From Ophiodon elongatus (Eukaryota > Chordata > Actinopteri > Perciformes > Hexagrammidae), in the NCBI GenBank assembly GCA_016806645.1, contig JACSYO010001932.1, positions 2,289,001 through 2,353,000 of the forward strand: a DNA stretch of 64,000 nucleotides, given 5' to 3'. Made by a program: the position numbers and the translations under genes. Below, in pieces: positions 33,772-45,422 of the stretch. The notes beneath the pieces are model-generated. The model saw only the letters and a list, made by a program, of their open reading frames with translations. It had not been told where the DNA came from and made no database searches. Within the stretch, counting starts at the first letter, position 1, and the number at the start of each line of letters is the position of its first letter.

Positions 33772-36336
33772 TCCACCTTAACGTGGTGGAGGAGTTTGAG
33801 TGGCTCAGTGATCCTGGGAGTTATTTTGTCCGGGGCATCAGCCCCTGGTAGGGTCTCCCAAGGCAAACAGGTCTCAGGAGAGAGCCCAGACTAAGAGCGG
33901 TTCAAAAAACTCCGATGAACAACAGCGCACGGACTTCAGCCACCTCGCCCGGACCAGGGAAACCGGGGCACCCTCCAGGAGTCAGACCCAGGAGGGGAGC
34001 TCGCCGGCGAGCGTCTGGTGGTCACCTTAGGCCGTAGATCAATGATCAACTTTGTTATCGTTTCATCTGCTCTGCGGCCGTATATTTCGGACACTCGGGT
34101 GAAGAGAGGAGCAGAGCTGTCAACTGATCACCACCTGGTGGTGAGTTGGATCAGATGGCGGTGGAATCGGCTGGAAAGACCCGGCAAGCCCAAACGTGTA
34201 GTGAGGGTGAACTGGGAACGTCTGGCGGAGGATCCTGTCCGGGAGGTCTTCAACTCCCACCTCCGGAAGAACTTCTCACACATCCCAAGGGAGGCTGGGG
34301 ACATGGAATCTGAGTGGATCATGTTCAAAGCCTCTATTGTGAACGCGGCCGCTAGGAGCTGTGGTCGGAAGGTCACCGGTGCCTGTTGTGGCGGCAACCC
34401 GAGAACCCGGTGGTGGACACCAGGGGTGAGGGAAGCCGTCAAGCTGAAGAAGGAGGCCTTTCGGGCCTGGTTGGCTCAGGGGTCTCCTGAAGCAGCTGAG
34501 AGGTACCAGCAGGCCAGAAGGGCTACAGCTGCGGTGGTTGCGGATGCTAAAACTCGGGCATGGGAGGAGTTCGGGGAGGCCATCGAGAAGGATTTTCGGT
34601 TGGCCTCAAGGAGGTTCTGGCAAACCATCCGACGGCTCAGGAAGGGAAAGCTGGGCCTACCCCAGGCTGTGCTCAGCGCGGGGGGGGAGCTGCTGACCCG
34701 GACGGGGGACATTGTCTGGCGGTGGAAAGAGCACTTTGAGGAACTCCTAAACCCGGCCAACATGTCCTCTAGAGAGGAGGCAGCGCCTGAAGACTTGGGG
34801 GGAGGGGTCGCATCCATATCCTTGGCAGAGGCCACTAAGGTAGTCAAAAAGCTCCTTGGTGGCAAGGCGCCGGGGGTGGATGAGATCCGCCCTGAGATGC
34901 TGAAGGCGCTGGACATTGTTGAGCTGTCTTGGCTGACACGCCTTTTCAATGTCGCATGGGGGTCGGGAACAGTGCCCATGAACTGGCAGACCGGGGTGGT
35001 GGTTCCCATTTTGAAAAAGGAGGACTGGAGAATGTGCTCGAATTATCGGGGTATCACACTACTCAGCCTCCCGGGGAAAGCTTATGCCAGGGTGCTGGTA
35101 AGGAGGCTCCGACCGATTGTCGAACCTCGGATTCAAAAGGAGCAGTGCAGATTCCGTCACGGTCGTGGAACAGTGGACCAGCTCTTTACCCTCGCAAGAC
35201 TACTGGAGGGGTCCTGGGAGTTTCCCCAACCAGTCTACGTGTGTTTTGTGGACTTGGAGAAGGCTTTCGACCGGGTCCCTCTGGGTTTTTTGTGGGGGGT
35301 GCTGCGGGAGTATGGGGTGCCGGACCCGTTACAACGGGCCATCCGGTCTCTGTACTACTGCAGTAGGAACTGTGTTTGTATCCTCGGCAATAAGTCAGAC
35401 GCGTTCTCGGTGGGTGTTGGCCTCCGCCAGGGCTGCCCTTCATCACTGGTCCTGTTCGTGACTTTCATGGACAGGATATCTAGGCGCAGCCGGGGGGAGG
35501 AGAACGTCGGGTTCGGGGGTCTCAGGATCGCCTCTCTGCTATTCGCAGATGATGTGGTCCTGTTGGCCTCTTCGGACCATGACCTCCAGCATTAACTGGG
35601 GCGATTTGCAGCGGGGATGAGGGTAAGCACCTCCAAATCTGAGGCCATGGTGCTCTGCCGGAAACCGGTGGATTGCTCCCTCCAGGTGGGGACAGAGTGC
35701 CTACGCAAGCGAAGGAGTTCAAGTATCTCGGGGTCTTGTTCACGAGTGAGGGTAAGATGGAGCGTGAGATCGACTGACGGATCGGTGCGGCTGCAGCAGT
35801 AAAACAGGCGCTGCACCGGACTGTCTTGGTGAAGAGGGAGCTGAGCCGGAAGGCGAAGCTCTCAGTTTACTGGGCGGTCTACGTTCCGACCCTGACCTAT
35901 AGTCACGAACTCTGGATCGTGACCGAAAGAACAAGGTCTCGGATACAAGTGGCCAAAATGAGTTTTCTCCGTAGGGTGGCCAGGCTCAGCCTTAGAGATA
36001 GGGTAAGGAGCTCGGACATCAGGAGGGAACTTGGAGTTGAGGTGCTACTCCTTCGTATCGAAAGGAGTCAGTTGAGGTGGTTCGGGCATCTAATCAGAAT
36101 GCCTCCTGGACGCTTCCCGTTAGAGGTTTTCCAGGCACGCCCAACTGGTAGGAGACCCCGGGGAAGACCCAGAACACGCTGGAGGGATTATATCTCCCAG
36201 CTGGCCTGGGAACGCCTCGGGATCCCCCAGAATGAGCTGGAACATGTTGCGGGTGAGAGGGAAGCCTGTGTTGGCCTGCTAGGCCTGCTGCCACCGCGAC
36301 CTGACCCTGGATTAGCGGATGACAATGGATGGATGG
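33772..36336 (+). mobile_element. APE-type LINE (RTE/I-like), defective
   Basis: About 2.6 kb. The 5' part gives only the end of the endonuclease domain (LGRRSMINFVIVSS, STDHHLVVSWIR), so most of the endonuclease is deleted. Then come a full reverse transcriptase and a C-terminal region, and the tail ends with ggatggatgg. A 5'-truncated copy of the same family lies at 56,176-56,380. Clade is not certain. Confidence 0.85.
34018..35595 (+). pseudogene. LINE reverse transcriptase ORF, prematurely stopped
   Basis: A 525-aa open frame with reverse transcriptase motifs GKAPGVDEI, NYRGITLLS, VDLEKAFDRV, GLRQGCPSS and the catalytic SLLFADDVVLL. It stops at taa 35,593-35,595, while the homologous downstream frame continues at 35,617-35,720 and, after shifts, at 35,826-36,310 (LRWFGHLIRMPPGR, RGRPRTRWRDYI). 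The element is therefore inactive. Confidence 0.85.
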
Positions 36337-36340
36337 GGGA
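35826..36340 (+). pseudogene. C-terminal part of the same LINE ORF, frameshifted
   Basis: Encodes the conserved tail of this LINE family (SDIRRELGVEVLLLRIERSQ, RPRGRPRTRWRDYISQLAW, PPRPDPG) in a different frame from the reverse transcriptase. One or more indels at about 35,700-35,820 separate the two. Confidence 0.8.
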
Positions 36341-36596
36341 GCTGGAGCCGATCCAAACTGACATTGGGCGAAGGCAAGGTTCACCCTGTCCAGGTCGCCA
36401 GTGTATTGCATGCTCACATTCACACCTACGGGCTATTTAGAGTCTCCAATTAACCTACGCTGCATGTCTTTGGACTGTGGGAGAACCCACGCTGCCACGG
36501 GGGGACAAACTCCACACAGAAGGACCATCAGGGATCGAACCCCGGACTCCCTTGCTGTGTGGTGACAGTACTAGCTACTGCACCACAGTGCAGCCC
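36337..36596 (-). mobile_element. SINE 5' part, with tRNA promoter boxes
   Basis: Reverse complement shows a tRNA-like head: A box TGGTGCAGTAGC and B box GGTTCGATCCC near 36,530-36,585. The body (gctggagccgatc, tttggactgtggg) matches 59,040-59,372. taaaac at 36,597-36,602 closes the target duplication. Confidence 0.75.
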
Positions 36597-36602
36597 TAAA
36601 AC

Positions 36603-37003
36603 TGATATATGATTGAGACTTATAAAATGTTGAAAGAGCGCTTCTAGTTTAGCTGATCAGAATACCTAGGCCTTTTGAAAATACATAAATACACAGCAGC
36701 AGAAAACATGCAATGTTGACGATTAACTTGATGAGCTTACATTATTGTTATGAAATTGTCGCATTTAGCTCGATCGTTTTACTAGAGAAGACTCATCAGT
36801 CCGTTGTTCTTGTTGAACCACACAAAGACTACGATACACATTTCACTCTGGTACTACACAGTGGATTTTCTTGCAGAGATCACACAAACCCAACAACAGC
36901 AAAGTTTAGATTGGACCTGTCATCATCTTATTCACAGAATTATTGTCATGTTAAATTAATTGTTAGCCGAGTGTCGTTTTAACTGCCCAAAGTGTTGACC
37001 AGC
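36603..37003. other. Right flank of the nested insertion and unassigned sequence
   Basis: tgatatatgattgagactta and tgttgaaagagcgcttctag match 57,416-57,470, which is the continuation of the gag-like element in copy 2. The remainder, including an 89-aa frame at 36,713-36,982, has no recognisable domain. Confidence 0.5.
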
Positions 37004-37190
37004 TGTGACTAAAAATGAAAATTTACCTCAATGTTTAGTATACTAATCCTTGTTAATAATCAAGAGAGATGAAGAACAGTTTAACTCTGATGGAACATTG
37101 AAAAATTACCATTTATTGTTGAATAAAATACAGAACACAATATTTACATTTCAAATCTTTATTTTCAAATTCACTTTTCAAATTTTATTT
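37004..37190 (-). other. Segment duplicated at 62,400-62,575
   Basis: tgtttag...ccttgttaataatcaagaga, then gatgaagaacagtttaact and a run of tcaaatctttattttcaaat recur at 62,400-62,570. Both copies are followed by the 215-bp repeat. It may be the 3' end region of the gene at 48 kb. Confidence 0.55.
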
Positions 37191-37527
37191 GTTGATGATA
37201 ACCAAACACACTAGATTATCTGGCATGTGTGGTCTGTGGGAGGAAACCGGAGCACCCGGAGTAAACCCACGCAGACATGGAAGAACAGAGGTGTTAACTC
37301 CTGAGCCACAATGCTGCCCGATGCAAAAGTAAACCAACCTCAAAACATCTGGGAACATTATATTACATTACATTACATGATAAATATCGACACATTTTTT
37401 TTGTCGATTATATCCAAACACACCAGATTATCTGGCATGTGTGGTCTGTGGGAGGAAACCCATGCAGACATGGAAGAACAGAGGTGTTAACCCCTGAGCC
37501 ACAATGCTGCCCGATGCAAAAGTAAAC
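37190..37527. repeat. 215-bp tandem repeat, left part (about 1.6 units)
   Basis: Units with ataaccaaacacac...agattatctggcatgtgtgg and gcccgatgcaaaagtaaac. The array is cut at 37,527 by the LTR of the provirus and resumes at 46,216. Confidence 0.9.
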
Positions 37528-38322
37528 TGTTGTGGCTGGATTTCTTCCGTTTATTGCGTATTCTGCTCGATGATGGCTAACTTCCTTAAAACCTAATTCT
37601 GTATAAACTTCACAACTATTTCCTATCTGACTGCTAGTGAGGTGCCACAGGAACTCACTTACGGGACCTCAGTAATTGACCACCCACAGAATACCAGAGC
37701 GATTGGATCCAAGTTCAATTCACGTAGATTTATTTGCAATGCACAGATTAGGAAAATAACTCAAGTTGCTGTCCGGAAGTACAACCCACAAACATTCAGA
37801 TTGACATAGTTTTTATAATGACACATTCTGATTCAGGTGCAGCCCCCGGTCCTACCACTTAACCCCGCCCCCTGCGGCCATTTTGACCTCGTATCAGGTG
37901 ACCTCATACCTCACGCACGCCATTTTACCCAGTTGACGCCGTCTCAATACCGAAACTGATTATTTCACTGTCTGCCTCATGTTTATTTTCCCGTGCCATA
38001 ATATTCCCCTGCTACTAGCCATAATATCCACAACAGCTGAGCCTAAGGTGTCAGCTCATCGTGACCTTGTCGTCTTCTGCCTTCACTGGGCTCTCTTCTC
38101 TGTATCTTATCTCCTGAGTCTGTCTACCCCCCCGAATTCTATGGGCCTGCTTACAGATCTGGTTCATGTATGTAACTTATAATACTATGTCAGTGATTAA
38201 CAGATATATATAACTATGAATATTGTGCTCTTAATAACCCTAATATATGTGTTAATGCGGCTTCATAGTTTTCCTAAGCGTAAGACATTTATTAAGCATA
38301 AACATAAAATATTTTCCTTTCA
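37528..38322 (-). repeat. Proviral 3' LTR
   Basis: 795 bp, begins tgttgtggctggatttcttc and ends aaaatattttcctttca on the plus strand. Close match along its full length to 45,423-46,215, with scattered substitutions and 1-3 bp indels. Confidence 0.92.
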
Positions 38323-39667
38323 CATTCCTCCCTTGAGTGACTGAAGTCACTCAGAAAAATGTTTTATCCTCCGAATCTTCTGGTTCATGTACTTTACGCA
38401 CAGCAGGGAACCACTCATGCATAAGGTTACTAGCACCTTTTTCAATTCAATTCAATTCAATTTATTTTTGTATAGCCCAAAATCACAAATTACAAATTTG
38501 CCTCAGAGGGCTTTAGAATCTGTACACACTGACATCCTCTGTCCCAGAACCTCTCATCGACTCAGGAAAAACTCCCCCCCAAAAGGAGGATCCCTCTCCC
38601 AGGATGGACAGAGTACGAAAATAGATGTCATGTGTACAGAATGAACAGCATAACAGAGTTACAACACGTTCAATTCACATGACAGAAATGATTCATTAAT
38701 AGTAGCAGTAGGTGACGTGGAGGACCACAGCAGGACGTAGGACCAGGTTCCAGATTTAACCACGATCCACAGAAACCTGCGAGGCGAGAAGGCACAAAGA
38801 CCTCTGGGATGGAGCAGAGTTAGTAATGTGCATTTATGGTGCATGAATTCATACAGAAGGTAAAATAGAAAAGAATGTGCGTCAGCAGTTCCACGGAAGG
38901 AACCAGGAGGCAGGACCAGGGTCTAGATGCAACCACGATTCGTGGAAACCTGCAAGGCGAGAAAGCACAAAGACTCCAAGGGAAGAAGTACAGTTAGTAA
39001 TGTGCATTGATAGAACATGAATTCATACAGAAGGAGAGAGAGAAAAGGATAGAGGAGCTCAGTGTATCCTAAGTTGTCCCCCAGCAGTCTAGGCCTATAG
39101 CAGCATATCAAGGGACTGGAAACAATGAACCAGGGCAAACCTGAGCCAGCCCTAAATATAAGCGCTATCAAAGAGGAAAGTCTTAAGTCTACTCTTAAAT
39201 GTGGTCACTGTGTCTGCCCCCCGGACTGAAAGTGGAAGCTGGTTCCATAGAAGAGGAGCTTGATAACTGAAGGCTCTGGCTCCCATCCTACTTTTAAAGA
39301 CTCTAGGAACCACAAGCAGCCCCGCATTCAGTGAGCGCAGCTCTCTAGTGGGGAAATATGGTACTATGAGATCCTTAAGATATGATGGTGCCTCACCAAT
39401 TAAGGCTTTGTAGGTGAGGAGAAGGATTTTAAATTACACTCTGGATTTTACAGGGAGCCAGTGAAGAGAAGCTAATACAGGAGTAATATGATCTCTTCTC
39501 TTAGTTTTTGTTAGTACACGAGCTGCAGCATTCTGGATCAACTGGAGAGATTTAAGAGACTTATTAGAGCAGCCTGATAATAAGGAGTTACAGTAGTCCA
39601 GTCTAGAAGTAACAAATGCGTGAACTAATTTTTCTGCATCGCTTTGAGACAGGATGTGTCTAATTTT

Positions 39668-40723
39668 TTAAATGTTACGTAGGTGAAAAAATGCAGTCCT
39701 TGAGATTTGTTTTACGTGAGAGTTAAAGGACAAGTCCTGATCAAAGACAACTCCGAGATTCTTTACGGTGGCGCTGGATGCCAGGGCAATGCCATCAAGA
39801 GAAACCACATCATTAGATAGTTGATTCCGGAGGTGTTCTGGGCCTAGTAAAATAACTTTAGTTTTGTCTGAGTTTAACATCAGGAAGTTGCAGGTCATCC
39901 ATGTTTTTATATCTTTGAGACATGCTTGAAGTTTAGCAAGCTGGTTGGTTTCGTCTGGCTTGATCGATATATATAATTGAGTATCATCAGCATAACAATG
40001 AAAGTCTATGGAGTGTTTTCTGATAATATTGCCCAAAGGAAGCATATATAAGGTGACTAAGATTGGTCCAAGCACAGAACCTTGTGGAACTCCGTGACTG
40101 ACATTGGTGGTCATCGAGGATTCATCGTTTACATATACAAATTGAGATCGATCCGATAAATAGGACTCAAACCAGCCTAGTGCGGTGCCTTTAATGCCAA
40201 TCAAATGTTCTAATCTCTGTAATAGGATGTGATGGTCAATGGTGTCGAACGCAGCACTAAGGTCTAACAAGACAAGAACTGAGACAAGTCCTTTATCTGA
40301 TGCAATTAGGAGGTCATTAGTAATTTTCACCAGTGCTGTCTCTGTGCTGTGGTGTTTTCTAAAACCTGACTGAAAATCCTCAAATAAACTGTTGTTCTGT
40401 AGAAAGTCACATAACTGATTTGCAACTACTTTCTCAAGGATCTTAGAGAGGAAGGGAAGGTTAAAGATCGGTCTATAGTTAGCCAACACCTCTGGATCAA
40501 AAGTGGGCTTCTTAAGAAGAGGCTTGATCACAGCTACTTTAAAAGACTGTGGTACATGACCTGTTAGTAAAGACAGATTGACAATATCCAGCAGACAGGT
40601 GCCAATCAAAGGTAAAACTTCTTTAAGCAGCCTCGTCGGGACGGGGTCCAAGAGACAGGTAGAAGATTTAGAAGAGGAAATTGTTGACAATTTTTTAAAG
40701 TCGATGAGAGAGAAGCCGTCCAT
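39668..40723 (-). pseudogene. L2-like LINE reverse transcriptase fragment
   Basis: 351-aa open frame with reverse transcriptase motifs LANYRPI, FRKHHSTETAL, LLDLSAAFDTIDH, GVPQGSVLGPI and the catalytic FHCYADDTQLYI. The catalytic residues are present, but the frame is separated by shifts from the linker ORF (41,171-40,695) and the endonuclease. Confidence 0.85.
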
Positions 40724-41171
40724 ACATATCAGGGCTTATAGCTGCCTCCAAGGATAGATCGGCACTGGTTGAGGGCAAGAGACCATTAATCTTGTCTCTA
40801 ATAGTTAGAATCTTATCATTGAAGAAGCTCATGAAGTCATTACTACTGAGGTCTATAGGAATACACGGCTCAACAGAGCTGTGACTCTGTGTCAGCCTGG
40901 CTACAGTGCTGAAGAGAAATCTAGGGTTGTTCTCATTTTTCTCTATTATTGATGAGTAATAGGCTGCTCTGGCATTACGGAGGGCCTTCTTATATGTTTT
41001 AAGACTATCTCGCCAAACTAACCGAGATTCTTCTAAATTGGTGGAACGCCATAGTCTTTCAAGCTTTCGCAATGTTTGTTTTATTTTGCGGGTTTCAGGG
41101 TTATACCATGGAGCGAACCTCCTCTGCTTTATTATCTTCTTTTTTAGAGGAGCTATAGAGTCTAGTGTCAA
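40695..41171 (-). pseudogene. L2-like LINE linker region ORF
   Basis: 158-aa frame (RRFAPWYNPETRKIKQTLRK, ARAAYYSSIIEKNENNPR) typical of the segment between endonuclease and reverse transcriptase in L2/CR1-type LINEs. It overlaps the next ORF in another frame, showing an indel. Confidence 0.8.
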
Positions 41172-41528
41172 TCTCAGTGAGCCTGTAGCACTATCGACTA
41201 GATGATCAATCTGGGACGGACCAAAGTTAGTACAGGAGTCCTCCGTTATATTGAGACATGGTATTGAATTAAATACAGATGGAATCGCTTCTTTAAATTT
41301 AGCTACAGCACTGTCAGATAGACATCTGGTGTAGAAACGTTTGCCTAACGGTGTACACTCTGGTAGTATAAACTCGAAAGTTATTAGGTAATGGTCTGAT
41401 AAAAGAGGGTTCTGTGGAAAATCTATTAAATGTTCTATTTTAATGCCATATGCAAGAACAAGGTCGAGGGTGTGGTTAAAACAGTGAGTGGGTTTCTGTA
41501 CACTCTGACAGAAGCCGATTGAATCTAA

Positions 41529-41885
41529 TTATGAGATAAACGCAGTACTAAGGCTATCATTATCGACATCCACATGAATATTAAAGTCACCTACAATAAT
41601 AACTTTATCTGTTTTAAGAACTAAACTTGAAAAAAACTCTGAAAAATCAGATAGAAATTCAGAATACGGACCAGGGGCCCGGTACACTATAACAAATAGA
41701 ATTGGCTGTATTGTTTTCCAGGTTGGATGTGAAAGACTAAGAACAAGGCTTTCAAATGAGTTGTAGTTCAATTTAGGTTTAGGGTTCATTAATAGGCCCG
41801 AGTCAAAGATAGCTGCTACTTCCACCTCCTCGGCCGGTGCCTCGAGGAATGTGAGCGTTAATGTGACTTGGAGGAGTTGATTCAT
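41529..41885 (-). pseudogene. L2-like LINE endonuclease fragment
   Basis: 118-aa frame with YRAPGPYSEFLSDFSEF and the catalytic-type IIVGDFNIHVD of APE endonucleases. The N-terminal half of the domain is missing, and a stop interrupts the following frame at about 41,528. Confidence 0.8.
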
Positions 41886-42285
41886 TTAGGCTGACATATT
41901 CTTCATGACACAGCCAGGTCTCAGGTTTTTGATGATGCATGAGCTGCTGTGGGTCGGTCTTCTTGGGGATGCGGACAGGGGGTTGCTACTACTTATATCT
42001 AGTTACCAACTAACATTTCTTCATACACGTATATAAGAAAAGTGCCCTGTTATAAGGGTTATCTTCTACTTTGTCACTTAGACTAACTGACTAGTCAATG
42101 GCAGGATATGCTGTTTTTCTCCAGGCTGTTAGACCTGATAATCAATGCAAGCGAGATTATATAAGGTTACATGGTATACATTGCGAATGGGGGTTCTTTA
42201 ATACAACCCTGATTTTGGTCAATGTTATCTTTAGCTCCTCCCTTTCGGTCTAATATGGCTATTACATCCTGTTAGCATCTCATGC

Positions 42286-42450
42286 AAGGCAAGGCAAGTT
42301 TGTTTGCATAGCACATCTTCAACAACAAGGCAATTCAAAGTACTTCTCATAAAACCATTAAGCATCTAAACATAATGCAACAGAAAAGAAGATTTAAAAA
42401 CAATTAAGAACATTCATTTAAACATTAAAAACAAGTGGTGCGGTTAGTTT
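42286..42450 (-). mobile_element. Short LINE 3' tail fragment
   Basis: gcaaggcaaggcaagtttgt, then acaacaaggcaattcaaag and ataaaaccattaa form the well-known 3' end of another fish L2/Rex-type LINE. It is truncated and lies inside the provirus. Confidence 0.6.
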
Positions 42451-42759
42451 GCATTCTCATGCTCATTAGTGCAAGCAGCAAAGCAGTCAGCCAGTCCATT
42501 TTAGTTTCCCTGCAGATTTGGGCTAGTTTTGCTTTTAGTGTACCATTAGCTCTTTCTACCAATCCCTGGGATTGGGGATGATACACACAACCTAATCTCT
42601 GCTTTAGCTAATTTAGTGAACCTACATATTAAATTAAATTATTTTATATTATTATTATTATTATTATTCCCCTTTTGTCAAGTTATCTCTGCTTGATCCT
42701 CAACGACTGACATATCTTTTTCACTATCGCATTGTCAAAGTGCGTGCCATTGTCAGAGC

Positions 42760-43050
42760 TTATCTCGTCTGGGATCCCGAACCTTGAATGACTTCTCTGG
42801 TTAGAAACTTAGCTACACTCCTAGCATCAGCTTTGGCTGCTGGGCAGGCTTCAAACCACCTGCTGAATCTGTCAATCATCACCAACACATATCGTTTCCT
42901 GTTCACTGGTCTGATTATATCAATGAAATCAATAACAATATGCCTGAATTGGCCATCTGGAGCTGGAATATGGCCTATCGGAGCAATGTGCGACTTTCTG
43001 ATGTTGTGTTCTGCGCAGATTACACATGACTGCAAAAAAATAGTTGACTG
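42760..43050 (-). pseudogene. ERV integrase fragment
   Basis: Encodes part of an integrase core (DFIDIIRPVNRKRYVLVMI, DRFSRWFEACPAA, VAKFLTREVI). The first catalytic Asp context is seen. A frameshift at about 42,765 breaks the region where the second catalytic Asp would follow, and nothing intact is left after it. Confidence 0.8.
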
Positions 43051-43282
43051 TGGGCAACATGTATGGGGACCACCAGGTGGCCTGTAGTACCTTCATCACC
43101 TCCCCCCTGGCTCCATGGAAACCCCTGGTTTCGCGTAGTCAGGGTTCATCAAGGCAGGTGCACTGATGAGATCAGTTTTCAAGTCTACAAACGCGTCCTC
43201 TGCAATGTCTGACCATTGCAGGTGAGTAGTTTTGTTCTGAACAGCAAAGAAAAGGTTGCGACTTGAGAGCATAATCTGAAAT

Positions 43283-43830
43283 CTACGGACGGCTGTAGCC
43301 TGGCATTCCTAAAAAGGACCGTAGCTGTTTGATCGTTGTGGTTCGTGGAGATTCAAAAATCACCTTGAGATGTTCTGCTGCAATGGATCGAGTAGGACTC
43401 TGTAGTTCCCGTCCAAGATATTTAACCTTTGTTTGACAGACCTGAAGTTTACTTTTACTGACTTTGTGTCCCCCCTCGGCCAGATGCTCCAGGACTGCCA
43501 TGGAGTCTGGTTCACCCTGGATAAAGAGGAGTATTACACGGACTACTAGTCGGTTCTAACACTCCTGCTTTGAGCAGACCGGAAATTGTTTCTCTTATGC
43601 CTGATGTCTGTTCTTAAGACAGAGGCTATTGTCGTTTTTTCGGAGGGTTGGCATTTGGTTTGAGTTGGATGAGCACTTGTCTGGGATCTCAGGCTCTGAC
43701 TTTGTGACCTGCTGATAGGGTTAGTCAGGGAGTTTTCTTTTGTCTCATGGCCGTGTTTCTCCAAGAGTTCAAAACATGCCTCTGACCTTCGGTCTTCTTA
43801 TACAGCCGGCATTCTGTGTTTTTGTCCGGC
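43283..43830 (-). pseudogene. ERV reverse transcriptase remnant with palm deleted
   Basis: The N-terminal finger region (about 43,800-43,515) is followed directly by the thumb/connection region (MAVLEHLAEGGHKVSKSKLQ, then VKYLGREL). The catalytic palm with its YxDD box is absent, leaving a junction near 43,505-43,515. Several frameshifts are also present. Confidence 0.75.
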
Positions 43831-43839
43831 CTGGGACAA

Positions 43840-45420
43840 CAGAGTTAGCCCCTCCATCCTGCTTATTTTAACTGTAGTGGATGCGCTCGTGGACGGCACT
43901 TATCCAACTCAAATGTATTTATGCTCACTACCCACCCGACGTAGGTTTTATTTTATGATAAGTGACACGTATGTCTTTACAAGGCCTAACACTAAGTTCA
44001 CTTTATTTAATATATATATATATATGGAGTAGACAACCCGATAATTTAAATCAATAGAATAGCTATCACACCTTCCTGATATGTCAATAACAAAATCCGT
44101 CAGTGTCTGTCCCTTAATCCACCGGATTCACTGCAGCAGTTTCAATCTCACACACACACACAACAATCTTATTTTAATTTTACCAATTTTCAGTGAGCAG
44201 CCAACGCCCAATAATCCCCATATATAATTAGTTTTGCTTTCACCTTTTATTTCTTCTCTTTTTTATGTGATTTTATGCCGTTTGTTGACACGGCGATCAC
44301 GTTTGTCCAACACAGGACAGCTTTGAACCATATATCGTTTCTAATGTTTTTATTTTTCCCCATCGACTATGAGGAAAATACACAACTCATTTGCCAAAAT
44401 GAAATATCAAAGGAAATTCTTTCTTGGTCTCACACCAGCGTTTGACCACACACAGCCTTGACCGACACACCCCGGCCTGACCTCACACAACGTCACCGCA
44501 AAGTCACTTCTCAATCACTCAGTCAGTTCCTTATCCGTGATTTCATTATTGTAGAATATCTATGTTTCTAAACAAAGCGGACTACGCCCGGTAATGCACA
44601 CGAGCCTTTTTAAACTTTTAAACACGACTATGCCCGGTAATACACGCGAGCCTTCTTTAACACTGCCCTACGTATTTACCTTTAAAATCAGCACATACTG
44701 CTCATGGCCACAAGTCTCACTAACACACAAACACTCTTCTGCTCCCCGCCGTGAGTCTGACACTGCTCATCCGACTGTTGGAGTCTTTAAACACCCCAGG
44801 AATTTCACCCGCACCTATGCCCTGAAATACCTCAAGGGCTCTTTAAACGTTTTAAACACGACTACGCCCTGTAACATCACATGAGCTTCTTTAAACTTTT
44901 TAAACACCTGAAGGACTTTCCATTCACAACACAGTTGAGGAACTTCCACACACACACATTCATACACAGATATATACACAGAGCACACGCACGTGCTCGG
45001 AATTACGCTTCATGAACTTCAACCAATCTCCATGCAGTTCAATGTTATTATCACTATAATCTATTATGTAGTACCAGAAACACTATTCCTGAATGGAAAT
45101 AGAAACAGTATGTTAGTTTATTTTATCAACAATTATGCCACAGCTCAATCAGAATTAAAGCACGTTACACTAGTGGGGTTCTACAAAGTATTACTGAGTG
45201 CCGTATCTGTCTTACGGTATCAGGGCGTCCTTGGGGGTGCCACCGTCACAGCCGTCCCTTCCTCCTCACAGACTGAGACCTCCGATGCAGAAACTTTAGA
45301 CAGTGGCTTTCTGCTTACCTTTACTTAGACGCGTCCGTCTTAGATCGGTCAGTCTGTGAGAAGCAAAGGTCGCCTCGCTTGGCCTGGTCCCCCTCGGTGC
45401 CCTCTCCCAATGACTCGCCA
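43840..45420. other. Proviral leader region, gag not recognisable
   Basis: Between the pol remnant and the 5' LTR I see no Gag-like frame. Weak internal repeats of about 55 bp (aacacgactatgcccggtaa and variants at 44,590, 44,620 and 44,855) are present, so gag has probably been deleted or eroded. Confidence 0.5.
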
Positions 45421-45422
45421 AA

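Larger units (their letters stand above)
38441..41960 (-). mobile_element. L2-like LINE nested in the provirus
   Basis: Minus-strand order is: endonuclease part (GDFNIHVD, 41,885-41,529), linker, reverse transcriptase (40,723-39,668), then a long 3' UTR with an internal duplication (38,740-38,850 and 38,935-39,045), ending in a ttcaa pentanucleotide tail at 38,441-38,462. This is the typical fish L2/Maui-type layout. It is 5'-truncated, as the endonuclease start is missing. No clear target duplication. Confidence 0.85.
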
